A DNA stretch of 64,000 bases from UBA5704 sp036264355 (GCA_036264355.1 DATARD010000023.1:1-64000), one strand, 5' to 3'. Positions 28,903 to 35,991 are shown, counted from the first letter of the stretch. Notes: generated by a model from the sequence alone, not told the origin. Made by a program: numbers and translations.

Positions 28903-29111
28903 GACGCTCTCTCCGCGGGCTGCCGTATGACCTTCAAGGGTCCCCCGCAAGCTTCGGCAATCATCCGCGAGCAGCAACCGCACCGCCGCAGCAGATGGAC
29001 CACGATGGCCCGGTTTTCGGCCCGCGAGGTCGTCCCCAGGACGAACCGGCGGAGCGTTCTTTCGGGTGGATGTTCACTGCGCCCTCTCTCCGTGGACCTC
29101 AGGTGTTTCAT
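28899..29111 (-). CDS. Small anti-sigma-like zinc-finger protein, first gene of the operon
   Basis: 70 residues from ATG 29111, preceded by GGAGGGG with 8-base spacing. The pattern HPPERTLRRFVLGTTSRAEN, then HLLRRCGCC, resembles the N-terminal zf-HC2 module found in anti-sigma factors and in many small acidobacterial regulators. It ends at a TGA that doubles as the start (GTGA) of the next gene. No transmembrane segment follows, so it is a stand-alone soluble module. It opens a four-gene minus-strand operon and is divergent from the HTH-TPR gene at 29301. A longer in-frame extension upstream is probably antisense to that gene's leader. Confidence 0.65.
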   Translation of the reverse strand: MKHLRSTERGRSEHPPERTLRRFVLGTTSRAENRAIVVHLLRRCGCCSRMIAEACGGPLKVIRQPAERAS

Positions 29112-29300
29112 GGGGCGGCCCCTCCAGATCAGCGACATGCCGAGGACTGTAGGCGCTTCCCTTCGTGGATGCGATATATTTGCGCATTGTTCCGTATGCG
29201 TGCCCGTTTTTCTGGGAAGCCGGGATGAAGTGCCCCTTTCGTGTCTCGCTTTGTCGCGCTGAAGCACTCTGTCTTGGTGGAGGTATATCGGGAGGAATTC
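29112..29300. promoter_or_regulatory. Divergent promoter region with a palindrome-like motif
   Basis: Separates the minus-strand zinc-finger/XRE operon from the HTH-TPR gene. It includes the AT-rich stretch GATATATTT (29172-29180), a likely promoter core. At 29202-29217 lies GCCCGTTTTTCTGGGA, which matches the complement of the motif at 31259-31274 at 13 of 16 positions. Both stand upstream of paralogous regulator genes. Confidence 0.5.
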
Positions 29301-30803
29301 ATGGACGACGAGCGGAAGAGGCGAAGCGAAACGCCCGAGGGCAGGCCACCCATCAACCAGGAGATCCCTCTGTTGAACCGGTCCTTCGGCGCTCTCGTCA
29401 GCCTTCTCGGCCTGACCCAGGTGAAAGCCGGCGAGCATCTCGACCTCGAGGCCGGGACGGTGTCGGAATACGTCTCCGGCAAAAGGCAGATGCTCCCGGC
29501 CAACTTCGACCGCAAATGCGGCGGCTTCGGGACGAAGACGGCGGCGGCAGGTGAGGGGATCCGAGCGATTGGGGAATGGCTGGAGAGCGACGACGACCTG
29601 CCCATCCCCAGCCCCATTCCCACCTCGGACGGCCTGATCGCCGAGATCTCCCGCAAGGCCGCCCGCCTGGCGGCCTCGCTGCTCCCGAGAGTGCGCGCCG
29701 CCGTCGCGGAGGAGGCCCGCCGGAAGGCTCTCTCTCGCTGGAAATTCATCAAGAAGCTCAAGGTCTCCCATTGGCGGCTGATCGCCGATGCCGCGGACGA
29801 GGTCCGGTGCTGGGACTTTGTGAAGGTGGTGGGCGAAGAGAGCGCGAAGGTCGCATCGGTCGATGCCGGCCGCGCGCGGGAGCTGGCGAGCTTTGCTCTC
29901 TGGATCGCGGAGCGGGTCCCCGGCGAGGAGGGCTGGGTGTGCCAGATTTTCGCCTGGGCGTTCCTGGCCAACTCCCGGCGTGTGGGAAACGATCTCAAGG
30001 GAGCGGAGGAGGCTCTCGTCTGCTCGAAGCGCCTTCAAGCGAACCCACCCGAGGGGCAGCCTGAGCTTCCCGAGCCCTGGCGTCTTCTCGACCTCGAAGC
30101 CTCCCTGCGGATCGACTTGCGCCAGTTGCCGGAGGCCTTGCGGTTGCTCGACCAAGCGGCAGTGGTGGCGCCTCAGACGGGTCGAATTCGCGCGCACCTC
30201 CTGTGCATTCGGTCGATCGCTGTTGATCGGATGGGAGACCTGGAGGGATCGATCGCGGTGCTCCGGGAGGCGCTGGCCGAGATCGACGAAGAAACCGTGC
30301 CGGACCTTTTCGGCATGCTCGAATTCAACCTGGCAGACTGCCTGGCCGGCGCCGGCAAGGCCGCCGAGGCGGCGGAGATGCTCCCCACTCTGCGGCGTCT
30401 TCAGGCGCAGATCGGAGCCGGCCTCAACCAGATCCGCCTGCGATGGCTCGAAGGAAAGATCGACGCTGGCCTCGGCCGGCTCGACCGGGCGATCGAAACC
30501 CTCTCCTCGGTGCGGTCGGATTTCTCCGACGAAGGTTTGCGCTACGACGAAGCGCAGGCGGGCGTCGATCTGGCCGGCCTCTATCTTCGCAAGGGACGGA
30601 CGGCGGACGCCAAGCGGCTGGTGCTCAAGATGGAGGCGGTGTTCCGGGATGAGGGCGTGCACGCGGAGGCACAGAAGGCGCTCGCCCTCTTCAGCCGGGC
30701 CACCAAGATGGAGACGGCCACCCCCGAGTTGGCCGGGCGGGTGGGGGCCTACCTGCGTCGCGCGCAGCACGATCCGAAGCTGGTTTTCGCGGCGGCGGCG
30801 TGA
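29301..30803 (+). CDS. HTH-TPR regulator (paralogue A)
   Basis: 500 residues from ATG 29301, which has GGGAGGAA four bases upstream. Residues 15-65 look like a DNA-binding head (SFGALVSLLGLTQVKAGEHL, then GTVSEYVSGKR), a diverged lambda-repressor-like HTH. Residues about 160-240 carry the helical core shared across this locus (VVGEESAKVASVD...ELASFALWIAE). From about 250 on, TPR-type helical pairs repeat to the end. The C-terminal 330 or so residues are nearly identical to those of the regulator at 31323, whereas the heads differ. HTH plus TPR is the layout of RRNPP-type peptide-sensing regulators, and a small secreted protein gene lies next door on the other strand. The sensing role is inference. 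Confidence 0.85.
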   Translation: MDDERKRRSETPEGRPPINQEIPLLNRSFGALVSLLGLTQVKAGEHLDLEAGTVSEYVSGKRQMLPANFDRKCGGFGTKTAAAGEGIRAIGEWLESDDDLPIPSPIPTSDGLIAEISRKAARLAASLLPRVRAAVAEEARRKALSRWKFIKKLKVSHWRLIADAADEVRCWDFVKVVGEESAKVASVDAGRARELASFALWIAERVPGEEGWVCQIFAWAFLANSRRVGNDLKGAEEALVCSKRLQANPPEGQPELPEPWRLLDLEASLRIDLRQLPEALRLLDQAAVVAPQTGRIRAHLLCIRSIAVDRMGDLEGSIAVLREALAEIDEETVPDLFGMLEFNLADCLAGAGKAAEAAEMLPTLRRLQAQIGAGLNQIRLRWLEGKIDAGLGRLDRAIETLSSVRSDFSDEGLRYDEAQAGVDLAGLYLRKGRTADAKRLVLKMEAVFRDEGVHAEAQKALALFSRATKMETATPELAGRVGAYLRRAQHDPKLVFAAAA

Positions 30804-30869
30804 AGGCGCTCCGGCTCGCCGCGCCGCGGTCGGCGTGGCGGCCGGAGCCAAGGTGGCATGCGCCGCGGT

Positions 30870-31169
30870 CTAGCTGCCCGGGAGGCAGCCGCCGTTCGGG
30901 TCCATCTTGCAGCCGGAGTCCGGAGTGATGAGTGGTGCCGGTGCGGCGCTCCTTGCGAAGCAGCCGCCGTTCGGGTCCATCTTGCAGCCGTCGTCCGGGC
31001 TCACGCCGGCTCCCCAGAAGGCGGTGACCGCGGTCCAGAGCTGTTGCAGAAGACCGGGGGAGGCCGGCTGGTGCCGGGCCTGGGGAGCGGCGGCGGCCGG
31101 CCAGGGGAGCGCGAGAGCCGCGGCCAGAGCGAGAGCCGCGAGGTTTCGCCCGTGAGTGAGTGGAGGCAT
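30870..31169 (-). CDS. Small secreted protein with duplicated Cys motif (candidate signal pre-peptide)
   Basis: 99 residues from ATG 31169 (AGGAAA about 8 bases upstream). The N-terminus is a clear signal peptide (LAALALAAALALPWPAAAA, residues 11-29). The mature part is short and ends with two copies of a motif, DDGCKMDPNGGC near residue 60 and DSGCKMDPNGGC near residue 85, separated by a Pro/Ala linker; the copies are also nearly identical in DNA. Four cysteines could form disulphides or metal/thioether links. It lies between two paralogous HTH-TPR regulator genes, on the opposite strand, with promoters facing paralogue B. No known family was recognised. It may be a pre-pro-peptide signal, a small toxin or a surface protein; the signal idea is inference. 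Confidence 0.75.
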   Translation of the reverse strand: MPPLTHGRNLAALALAAALALPWPAAAAPQARHQPASPGLLQQLWTAVTAFWGAGVSPDDGCKMDPNGGCFARSAAPAPLITPDSGCKMDPNGGCLPGS

Positions 31170-31322
31170 AGGGGTGTTTCCTTTCGCCGAGAGCGCTCCA
31201 GGCAGGGCCGCCAGTGGCCCGCCGGGCGCCTCAAGCTCAGGAGTATGCCTCCCGCCATGCCCGGAAAATCGGGCAGGATTCTGAACAGGAGACCAAACGC
31301 AGGGCATGGGGGAAAGTGAGAC
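31170..31322. promoter_or_regulatory. Divergent promoter region with operator-like palindrome at 31259-31274
   Basis: Lies between the secreted-protein gene and HTH-TPR paralogue B. GCCCG (31259-31263) and CGGGC (31270-31274) form an inverted repeat around the A/T-rich core GAAAAT. Read on the minus strand it is GCCCGATTTTCCGGGC, close to the motif before paralogue A. It ends 49 bases before the paralogue B start, a reasonable operator place. Confidence 0.5.
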
Positions 31323-32768
31323 ATGAGAAAGCCCGCCGGCATCGAAGCGTTCTACGGCGACGCCATCCGCGAGCTGCGGAGGCGCCACAACTGGTCCGGC
31401 CGCAGGCTTGCCCGGGAGGCGCACATTTCGCCGAGCGCGCTCCACAACTATGAGCACGGCAGCGTGCTCCGTCCGGAGGTGATCCGCAAGATCGCCCGCG
31501 CTCTGGACATCACTCCGGAGGAGCTGGACCGCGTGGCCGCCGGCCTGCGGCGAAGCGTTGCCGGGCTTGGCACGGGAGCCGAACACCTCGCTGCCCGGGT
31601 GGCCGCGGATCTGGCGGACGGCTTCGAGCCTCTCGCGGCTCGGCTCGCCGCCGCGGAAGCACGTGCTCCCCTGGCGGCCTCCGAGGAGAAGATCCGCGCC
31701 CTCGCGCCGGTCGTGGCGGATCTCGGTGCGCACGACCTGGAGGAGATGGTGGGGGAGCTCCCAATCCTCCGCTGCTGGGCCTTCGTGAAGCTGGTCGGCG
31801 AGGAGAGCGCACAGGCGGCGTCGGTGGATGCACGGCGGGCGCTCGAGCTGGCGAGCTTCGCGCTCGAGGTCGCCGAAGAGATTCCTGGTCCCGAAGGCTG
31901 GGTGAGCCGGGTCTTCGGCTGGGCAATCCAGTCCAACGCCCGGCGCGTGGGAAGCGACCTTCGAGGAGCGGAAGCGGACCTCGTGTGCTCGCAGCGCTTA
32001 CAGGCAGATCCGCCGGCAGGGATGCCCGAGCTTCCCGAGCCTTGGCGCCTCCTCGACCTCGAAGCCTCCCTGCGCATCGACTTGCGCCAATTGCCGGAGG
32101 CCCTGCGGCTGCTCGACCGGGCCGCCGAGGTGGCTCCCCGCTCGGGGCCGGTCCGGGCACACCTCCTGTGCATTCGGTCGATCGCTCTGGACAGGCAGGG
32201 GGACCTGGAAGGATCGATTGCGGTGCTGCGCGAGGCGTTGGCCGAGATCACTCCTGAAACCGAGCCGCGCCTCTTCTGCATGCTCCAATTCAACCTGGCC
32301 GACTGCCTGGCCAGCGTTGGGCAGGCCGCGGAGGCTGCGGAGATGCTCCCCACTCTGCGGCGTCTTCAGGCGCGGATCGGCAAAGGCCTCAACCAGATCC
32401 GCCTCCGCTGGCTCGAAGGGAAGATCGACGCCGGCCTCGGGCGGCTCGACCGGGCGATCGCAACCCTCACCCGGGTGCTGGACGCTTTCGCCAGGGACGG
32501 CGTGCGCTACGACGAGGCGCAGGCGGGCGTCGAGCTGGCCGGTCTGTATCTCAGGAAGGGGCGGACGGCGGACGCCAAGCGGCTCGTGCTCAAGATGGAG
32601 GCGGTGTTCCGGGCCAAGGGAGTGCACGCGGAAGCGCAGAAGGCGCTCGCCCTCTTCCGCCGGGCGGTCGAGAAGGAGAAGGCCACCCCCGAGCTGGCCG
32701 GCCGGGTCGTGAGCTACCTGCGCCGCGCGCAGCACGATCCGGAGCTGGTTTTCGAGGAGGCGGCGTAA
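31323..32768 (+). CDS. XRE-TPR regulator (paralogue B)
   Basis: 481 residues from ATG 31323. Residues 8-70 form a canonical XRE HTH (IRELRRRHNWSGRRLAREAH, then ISPSALHNYEHG). After a linker comes the same helical core and TPR array as in the regulator at 29301, including PELPEPWRLLDLEASLRIDL and GRTADAKRLVLKMEAVFR. The two tails are almost the same residue for residue, while the heads are unrelated in detail: a recent duplication with head replacement, or ongoing gene conversion of the tails. Soluble, no export signal. Likely a transcription regulator whose TPR tail binds a ligand, possibly the peptide from the adjacent gene. A 21-bp array begins directly after its stop. Confidence 0.9.
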   Translation: MRKPAGIEAFYGDAIRELRRRHNWSGRRLAREAHISPSALHNYEHGSVLRPEVIRKIARALDITPEELDRVAAGLRRSVAGLGTGAEHLAARVAADLADGFEPLAARLAAAEARAPLAASEEKIRALAPVVADLGAHDLEEMVGELPILRCWAFVKLVGEESAQAASVDARRALELASFALEVAEEIPGPEGWVSRVFGWAIQSNARRVGSDLRGAEADLVCSQRLQADPPAGMPELPEPWRLLDLEASLRIDLRQLPEALRLLDRAAEVAPRSGPVRAHLLCIRSIALDRQGDLEGSIAVLREALAEITPETEPRLFCMLQFNLADCLASVGQAAEAAEMLPTLRRLQARIGKGLNQIRLRWLEGKIDAGLGRLDRAIATLTRVLDAFARDGVRYDEAQAGVELAGLYLRKGRTADAKRLVLKMEAVFRAKGVHAEAQKALALFRRAVEKEKATPELAGRVVSYLRRAQHDPELVFEEAA

Positions 32769-33105
32769 CCCGGGCTACGTTCAATCCGCCCTGCTCAGGG
32801 TTCACTCCACCCCAGGCCACGTTCAATCTGCCCTGCTCAGGGTTCAATCCACCCCAGGCTACGTTCAATCCGCCCTGCTCAGGGTTCAATCCACCCCAGG
32901 GCAAGTTCAATCCGCCCCAGGGCAAGTTCAATCCGCCCCAGGGCAAGTTCAATCCGCCCCAGGTCAGGCTCAATCCGCCCCAGGTCAGGCTCAATCTGCC
33001 CCAGGGCAAGCTCAACCCAGACGAGGGCAAGCTCAATCCGGACGAGGGCAGATTCAATCCTGAGCAGGGCGGATTGAACGTGGCTCAGGGCAGAATGTTC
33101 GTGGT
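32769..33105. repeat. 21-bp tandem repeat array (array 3)
   Basis: About 16 units, period 21, core GTTCAATCCGCCCCAGGGC or GTTCAATCCGCCCTGCTCAG alternating in the left half and then drifting. It begins directly after the stop of the XRE-TPR gene and ends beside the CHAT fragment. The unit sequence is unrelated to arrays 1, 2 and 4 but the period is identical. Minus-strand translation gives seven-residue repeats such as GGLNPEQ and GGLNLPW. No gene is otherwise visible here. Confidence 0.9.
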
Positions 33106-33131
33106 CTGATCAGCCGGGCTTCCGGGGCATC

Positions 33132-33530
33132 GTGAGCCGGCCGGCCTCCTCGCCGGAGTCAACGCCCTGGTCCGGCAAGCCGTCGAGTCCACAGCTCTGG
33201 GTGAAGGGATGGGGAGAGCAGGCGCTCGAAGTGGTCCAGCAGGCCAAGGCGCGCGATCTGCTGGACGCGCTGGGGAACAGCGCTCCGACCGCTCCGGAGC
33301 GCGGCGCGAGCCCGCGCATTGCCGCCGACCTGCGCGATCACGCCGGGAACGGCACGGTGCTCGAATACTTCCTCGGCGAGACCGACCTCTATCTCTGGGT
33401 CATCCGCCGCGACAGCATCCGGATGACCGATCTCGGCGCGCGCGCTCCAGTGCTCGCCGCCGCCGCCCTACATCCTGGAAGTTGGGTAGAACGCGACGGA
33501 TTCTACTATAGCCAGATGAAGATATCGTGA
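33132..33530 (+). pseudogene. Fragment of a CHAT-domain protein
   Basis: 132 codons. The stretch ALEVVQQAKARDLLDALG, then GTVLEYFLGETDLYLWVIRR and DSIRMTDLG, matches the last helix before, and the first strands of, a CHAT (caspase-like) domain as found in large TPR-CHAT proteins. The catalytic His and Cys regions are absent, and a normal protein would be several hundred residues longer at both ends, so this is a remnant. The bases just before it (33106-33122) share 17 identical bases with the end of the gene at 27010. It is flanked by 21-bp arrays on both sides. Confidence 0.65.
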
Positions 33531-33560
33531 AGAACAGCTCTGGCGACATGTCCATGTCGG

Positions 33561-33590
33561 TTGAGACAGCCGGCGCGGCGGAATGGAACA
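33561..33590. repeat. 30-bp dispersed repeat, copy 1
   Basis: Starts TTGAGACAGCCGGCGCGG and ends GGAATGGAACA. A copy with one mismatch over 29 bases is at 35450-35478. It lies just before 21-bp array 4. Confidence 0.8.
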
Positions 33591-33600
33591 GACTCCGTGC

Positions 33601-33880
33601 CCTCACGGTCGTGCGCGGTGCAGTCACCGTCGCACGCAATGCCGTCACCGTCGTGCGCGGTGCCGTCACCGTCGTGGGTAGTGCAGTCACAGTCGCACGC
33701 AGTGCAGTGACAGTCGTGCGAAGTGCAGTCACAGTCGCACGAAGTGCAGTGACAGTCGTACGAAGTGCAGTGACAGTCGCACGCAGTGCAGTCACCGCCG
33801 CACGCAATGCCGGCACGGTCGCACCCGGTGCTGTCAGGGCCGGGCGCAATGGCGTGACGGTCGCACGCGATGGCGTTACG
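33601..33880. repeat. 21-bp tandem repeat array (array 4), same unit family as array 2
   Basis: About 13 units with a core like GTCACAGTCGCACGCAGTGC, matching array 2 thirty-two kilobases away. It overlaps the stop codon of the minus-strand anti-sigma gene by a few bases (stop at 33876-33878). The last units drift towards GGCGTGACGG, exactly as array 2 does next to the PKS stop. Confidence 0.9.
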
Positions 33881-34685
33881 GTTTTCCCGCCGTCCCGGCC
33901 GGACTCACCCGAAACCGCACCGGCTCGGAGCCTGCCAGCCGCGCCCCCTTGGCGTCGAGCGCTTCGGCAGACCAGGAGTAGGTGACCGCCCGTTGCAGCC
34001 GCGCGGTGACCTCGGCCGGCAGGTGGGCCGGCGGCGCGGCGACCGTCGCCTCCCAGAGCAGCTCGTCGTCGAACGCCCGCAGGCGCACATGGTAGGCCGC
34101 CGCTCCCGGCCGCGGTTCCCAGCGCAGCTCAGCCGGCGCCGCCGCGATCTCGCCCACCGGCGCGAGAAGCTCCACCTCGCCGCCGCGCATCACACCGGCG
34201 GCGGGCGGCGCCGGCAGAGGCGGCGGCGCGAGCAGGGACCGTTGCAGGAGAAGCCCCACGGAAAGCACCACCACCGCGGCCGCGGCGAGCCACGCCGGCC
34301 AGCGCGAGGAGCGCCGGACGCCGGGAAGGGGAGCCGGCGACGCCGAGGGTTGTGCCGGGCGGGACGGAAACGGCACCACCCGTCCGCCGGTCGCCGGCGG
34401 AGCGGCCGTCCGGCGGAGCGGTGACGCCTCTTCGAGCCGGGCGACCACGAAGTCCACGTCCTCCTGCCGCACGCCCACTGCTTGCGGCTCGGCGGTGAAG
34501 AGGCGGGCGAGATCGCGCTCCGCGGCGCAGGCCGGACAGCTTGCGGCGTGCTCGTCGAGGCGGCGGCGCTCCGCGGGATCGAGAGCGGCGGTCTCCGCCT
34601 CCAGGAACGCCTCCGGCGGTGGGCACCCGGCGTAGGCGGCGTGCAGCCACTCTTCGAGCGTGCGGGTCGGTCCGTTGCCGTTCAT
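33876..34685 (-). CDS. Membrane-anchored anti-sigma factor (zf-HC2) for the adjacent ECF sigma
   Basis: 269 residues. The ATG at 34685 overlaps the sigma factor stop (ATGA). Residues 30-60 have the zinc-binding pattern LDEHAASCPACAAE (H-x-x-x-C-x-x-C), the sigma-binding zf-HC2 module of ECF anti-sigma factors. A single membrane segment (WLAAAAVVVLSVGLLL) lies near residue 140. After it, about 120 residues form an external beta-rich domain with an Ig/fibronectin-like look (APAELRWEPRPGAAAYHVRL). It should hold the sigma factor at the membrane until an envelope signal releases it. The 3' end runs into a 21-bp array. Confidence 0.88.
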   Translation of the reverse strand: MNGNGPTRTLEEWLHAAYAGCPPPEAFLEAETAALDPAERRRLDEHAASCPACAAERDLARLFTAEPQAVGVRQEDVDFVVARLEEASPLRRTAAPPATGGRVVPFPSRPAQPSASPAPLPGVRRSSRWPAWLAAAAVVVLSVGLLLQRSLLAPPPLPAPPAAGVMRGGEVELLAPVGEIAAAPAELRWEPRPGAAAYHVRLRAFDDELLWEATVAAPPAHLPAEVTARLQRAVTYSWSAEALDAKGARLAGSEPVRFRVSPAGTAGKP

Positions 34686-35305
34686 GCCAGGGAACCTCCG
34701 GAAGAGTGAGGAGCGGAAGACTGCCGGGCCAGCCAGCGTCCGAAGCGGCGTTTGAGCTTGCGCCCGCCGCTCACCACATACGCCTTGGCCCCCGATTTAT
34801 TGTCCAGCCCCAGCATCTCGGTGAGCGCCGGCAGCGACATCCCGTTCACATAGTGGAGATAGAGCACCCGCGCCTCCAACGGCTCGAGGTCGTTCGCCAT
34901 CGCGTGGCGCAGCGCGTGTTCGATCTCCCCCTGCTCCAGCTCACGGTCGGCGCCCGGCGACGGCTCGACCAACTCGGCGCCGGCAGACTCGTCGAGCGGA
35001 TCGGTCTGCCGCCGCCGCGCCGCCTGTCCGCGGTTGATCACCACGCTGCGCGTCACCGTATAGAGCCAGGTCGAGAAGCGGCTCTCGCCGCGGAAGGAGG
35101 AGAGCTTCCCGTGGACGCGCAGGAAGACCTCCTGCGCGAGATCGGCCGTCTCCTGGCGGTCATTGCTGAGGCGCAGGCACCAGGCGGCAACTTTCGGATA
35201 CCAACGGCGATAAAGGACGGCGAGGGCGGTGTCGGCGGTCTCGTCCGCCTCCCGGGCGTGAGCGACCAGCTCTTCGTCGCTCAGCTCGTCGAGATCCGGA
35301 AGCAT
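34682..35305 (-). CDS. ECF-type RNA polymerase sigma factor
   Basis: 207 residues. Region 2 is clear (DLAQEVFLRVHGKLSSFRGE, then FSTWLYTVTRSVVINRGQA), and region 4 follows (LEPLEARVLYLHYVNGMSLP, then ALTEMLGLDNKSGAKAYV). The ATG at 35305 was chosen at the start of the homologous part (MLPDLDELSDEEL); the frame is open further upstream to 35479, but that part overlaps a dispersed repeat. No strong ribosome site is visible, so the start is moderately certain. It forms a two-gene operon with the anti-sigma factor downstream. The regulon is unknown. Confidence 0.9.
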   Translation of the reverse strand: MLPDLDELSDEELVAHAREADETADTALAVLYRRWYPKVAAWCLRLSNDRQETADLAQEVFLRVHGKLSSFRGESRFSTWLYTVTRSVVINRGQAARRRQTDPLDESAGAELVEPSPGADRELEQGEIEHALRHAMANDLEPLEARVLYLHYVNGMSLPALTEMLGLDNKSGAKAYVVSGGRKLKRRFGRWLARQSSAPHSSGGSLA

Positions 35306-35449
35306 AGGCAGGGTGATGGGCTCGGGCCGTTGCGGGCGGCCGAAACGCCGCCCGGTAGATCGCGCGCCGAGGATACCCGGGAAGAGCGCCCCTGGCCAGT
35401 CTGCCGTGCCAATCCCGCCAATCGTTGCCTGAGCCGTCCGCATACTGTC

Positions 35450-35478
35450 TGAGACAGCCGGCGCGGTGGAATGGAACA
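35450..35478. repeat. 29-bp dispersed repeat, copy 2
   Basis: TGAGACAGCCGGCGCGG ... GGAATGGAACA, one mismatch from copy 1 at 33562-33590. It lies about 145 bases upstream of the sigma factor start, on the same side as that gene's promoter. Confidence 0.8.
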
Positions 35479-35547
35479 AGCAACCGGCCGAGACACGTGA
35501 CCATGGTAAGATGACCAGGGTCGTCCACCGACCAGAGGGAGGCCAGT

Positions 35548-35781
35548 GTGGAACAGTCCGTCTCGAAATCAGCGTTCAAGGCCAAGGCGCTCGAGTTCTT
35601 CCGGGACGTGGAGAAATCCGGCCGTGAGCTGATCATCACGGACCATGGAAAGCCGGTCCTGAAGATCGTCCCCTACGACCGAGACCCGATGGAAGCCCTC
35701 AAGGCGCTTCGTGGCTCTGTCCTTCGGTACGACGATCCGCTGGAGCCCGTCGGCGTCGAGGATTGGGAGGCTCTCCGTTGA
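35548..35781 (+). CDS. Phd/YefM-type antitoxin
   Basis: 77 residues from GTG 35548, with GAGGGAGG five bases upstream. VSKSAFKAKALEFFRDVEKS, then LIITDHGKPVLKIVPY, is the classic Phd/YefM fold: an N-terminal beta-alpha DNA-binding dimer with the GKPV turn. The C-terminal tail (YDDPLEPVGVEDW) would thread into the toxin. Such antitoxins repress their own operon. The toxin reading frame overlaps by four bases (TTGA) but is broken, so this copy is probably an orphan. Confidence 0.9.
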   Translation: MEQSVSKSAFKAKALEFFRDVEKSGRELIITDHGKPVLKIVPYDRDPMEALKALRGSVLRYDDPLEPVGVEDWEALR

Positions 35782-35991
35782 TCGTGCTCGACACCCACGC
35801 CTGGATCTGGTGGGTGACCAACCCCGAGCAGGTCTCGAAAAACGCCGCTCCGCTCCACCCTGCTTCCCGGCGAGCTCCATGAAGACCCGGCCGACCGCAT
35901 CATCATTGCCACCGCTCTAACTCTGGAATCTCCCCTGATTTCGAAGGACCAGAAAATCAGGGATTACCCCCACGTGCAGACGATTTGGTGA
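35778..35991 (+). pseudogene. Broken VapC-type PIN-domain toxin
   Basis: Starts at TTG 35778 overlapping the antitoxin stop. The first 21 or so codons give LIVLDTHAWIWWVTNPEQVS, the PIN N-terminus with its first acidic residue. That frame ends at about 35881. The family C-terminus continues in another frame: LPGELHEDPADRIIIATALT, then LISKDQKIRDYPHVQTIW, with the last acidic site D-x-x-D/R. A normal VapC is about 130 residues, so roughly 60-65 central residues, including conserved acidic positions, are deleted and the frame is shifted. Inactive. Confidence 0.88.

Noticed and set aside
28899..30851. 650-codon minus-strand frame
   Set aside because: Only its last 70 codons look like a protein; the rest is antisense to the HTH-TPR gene.
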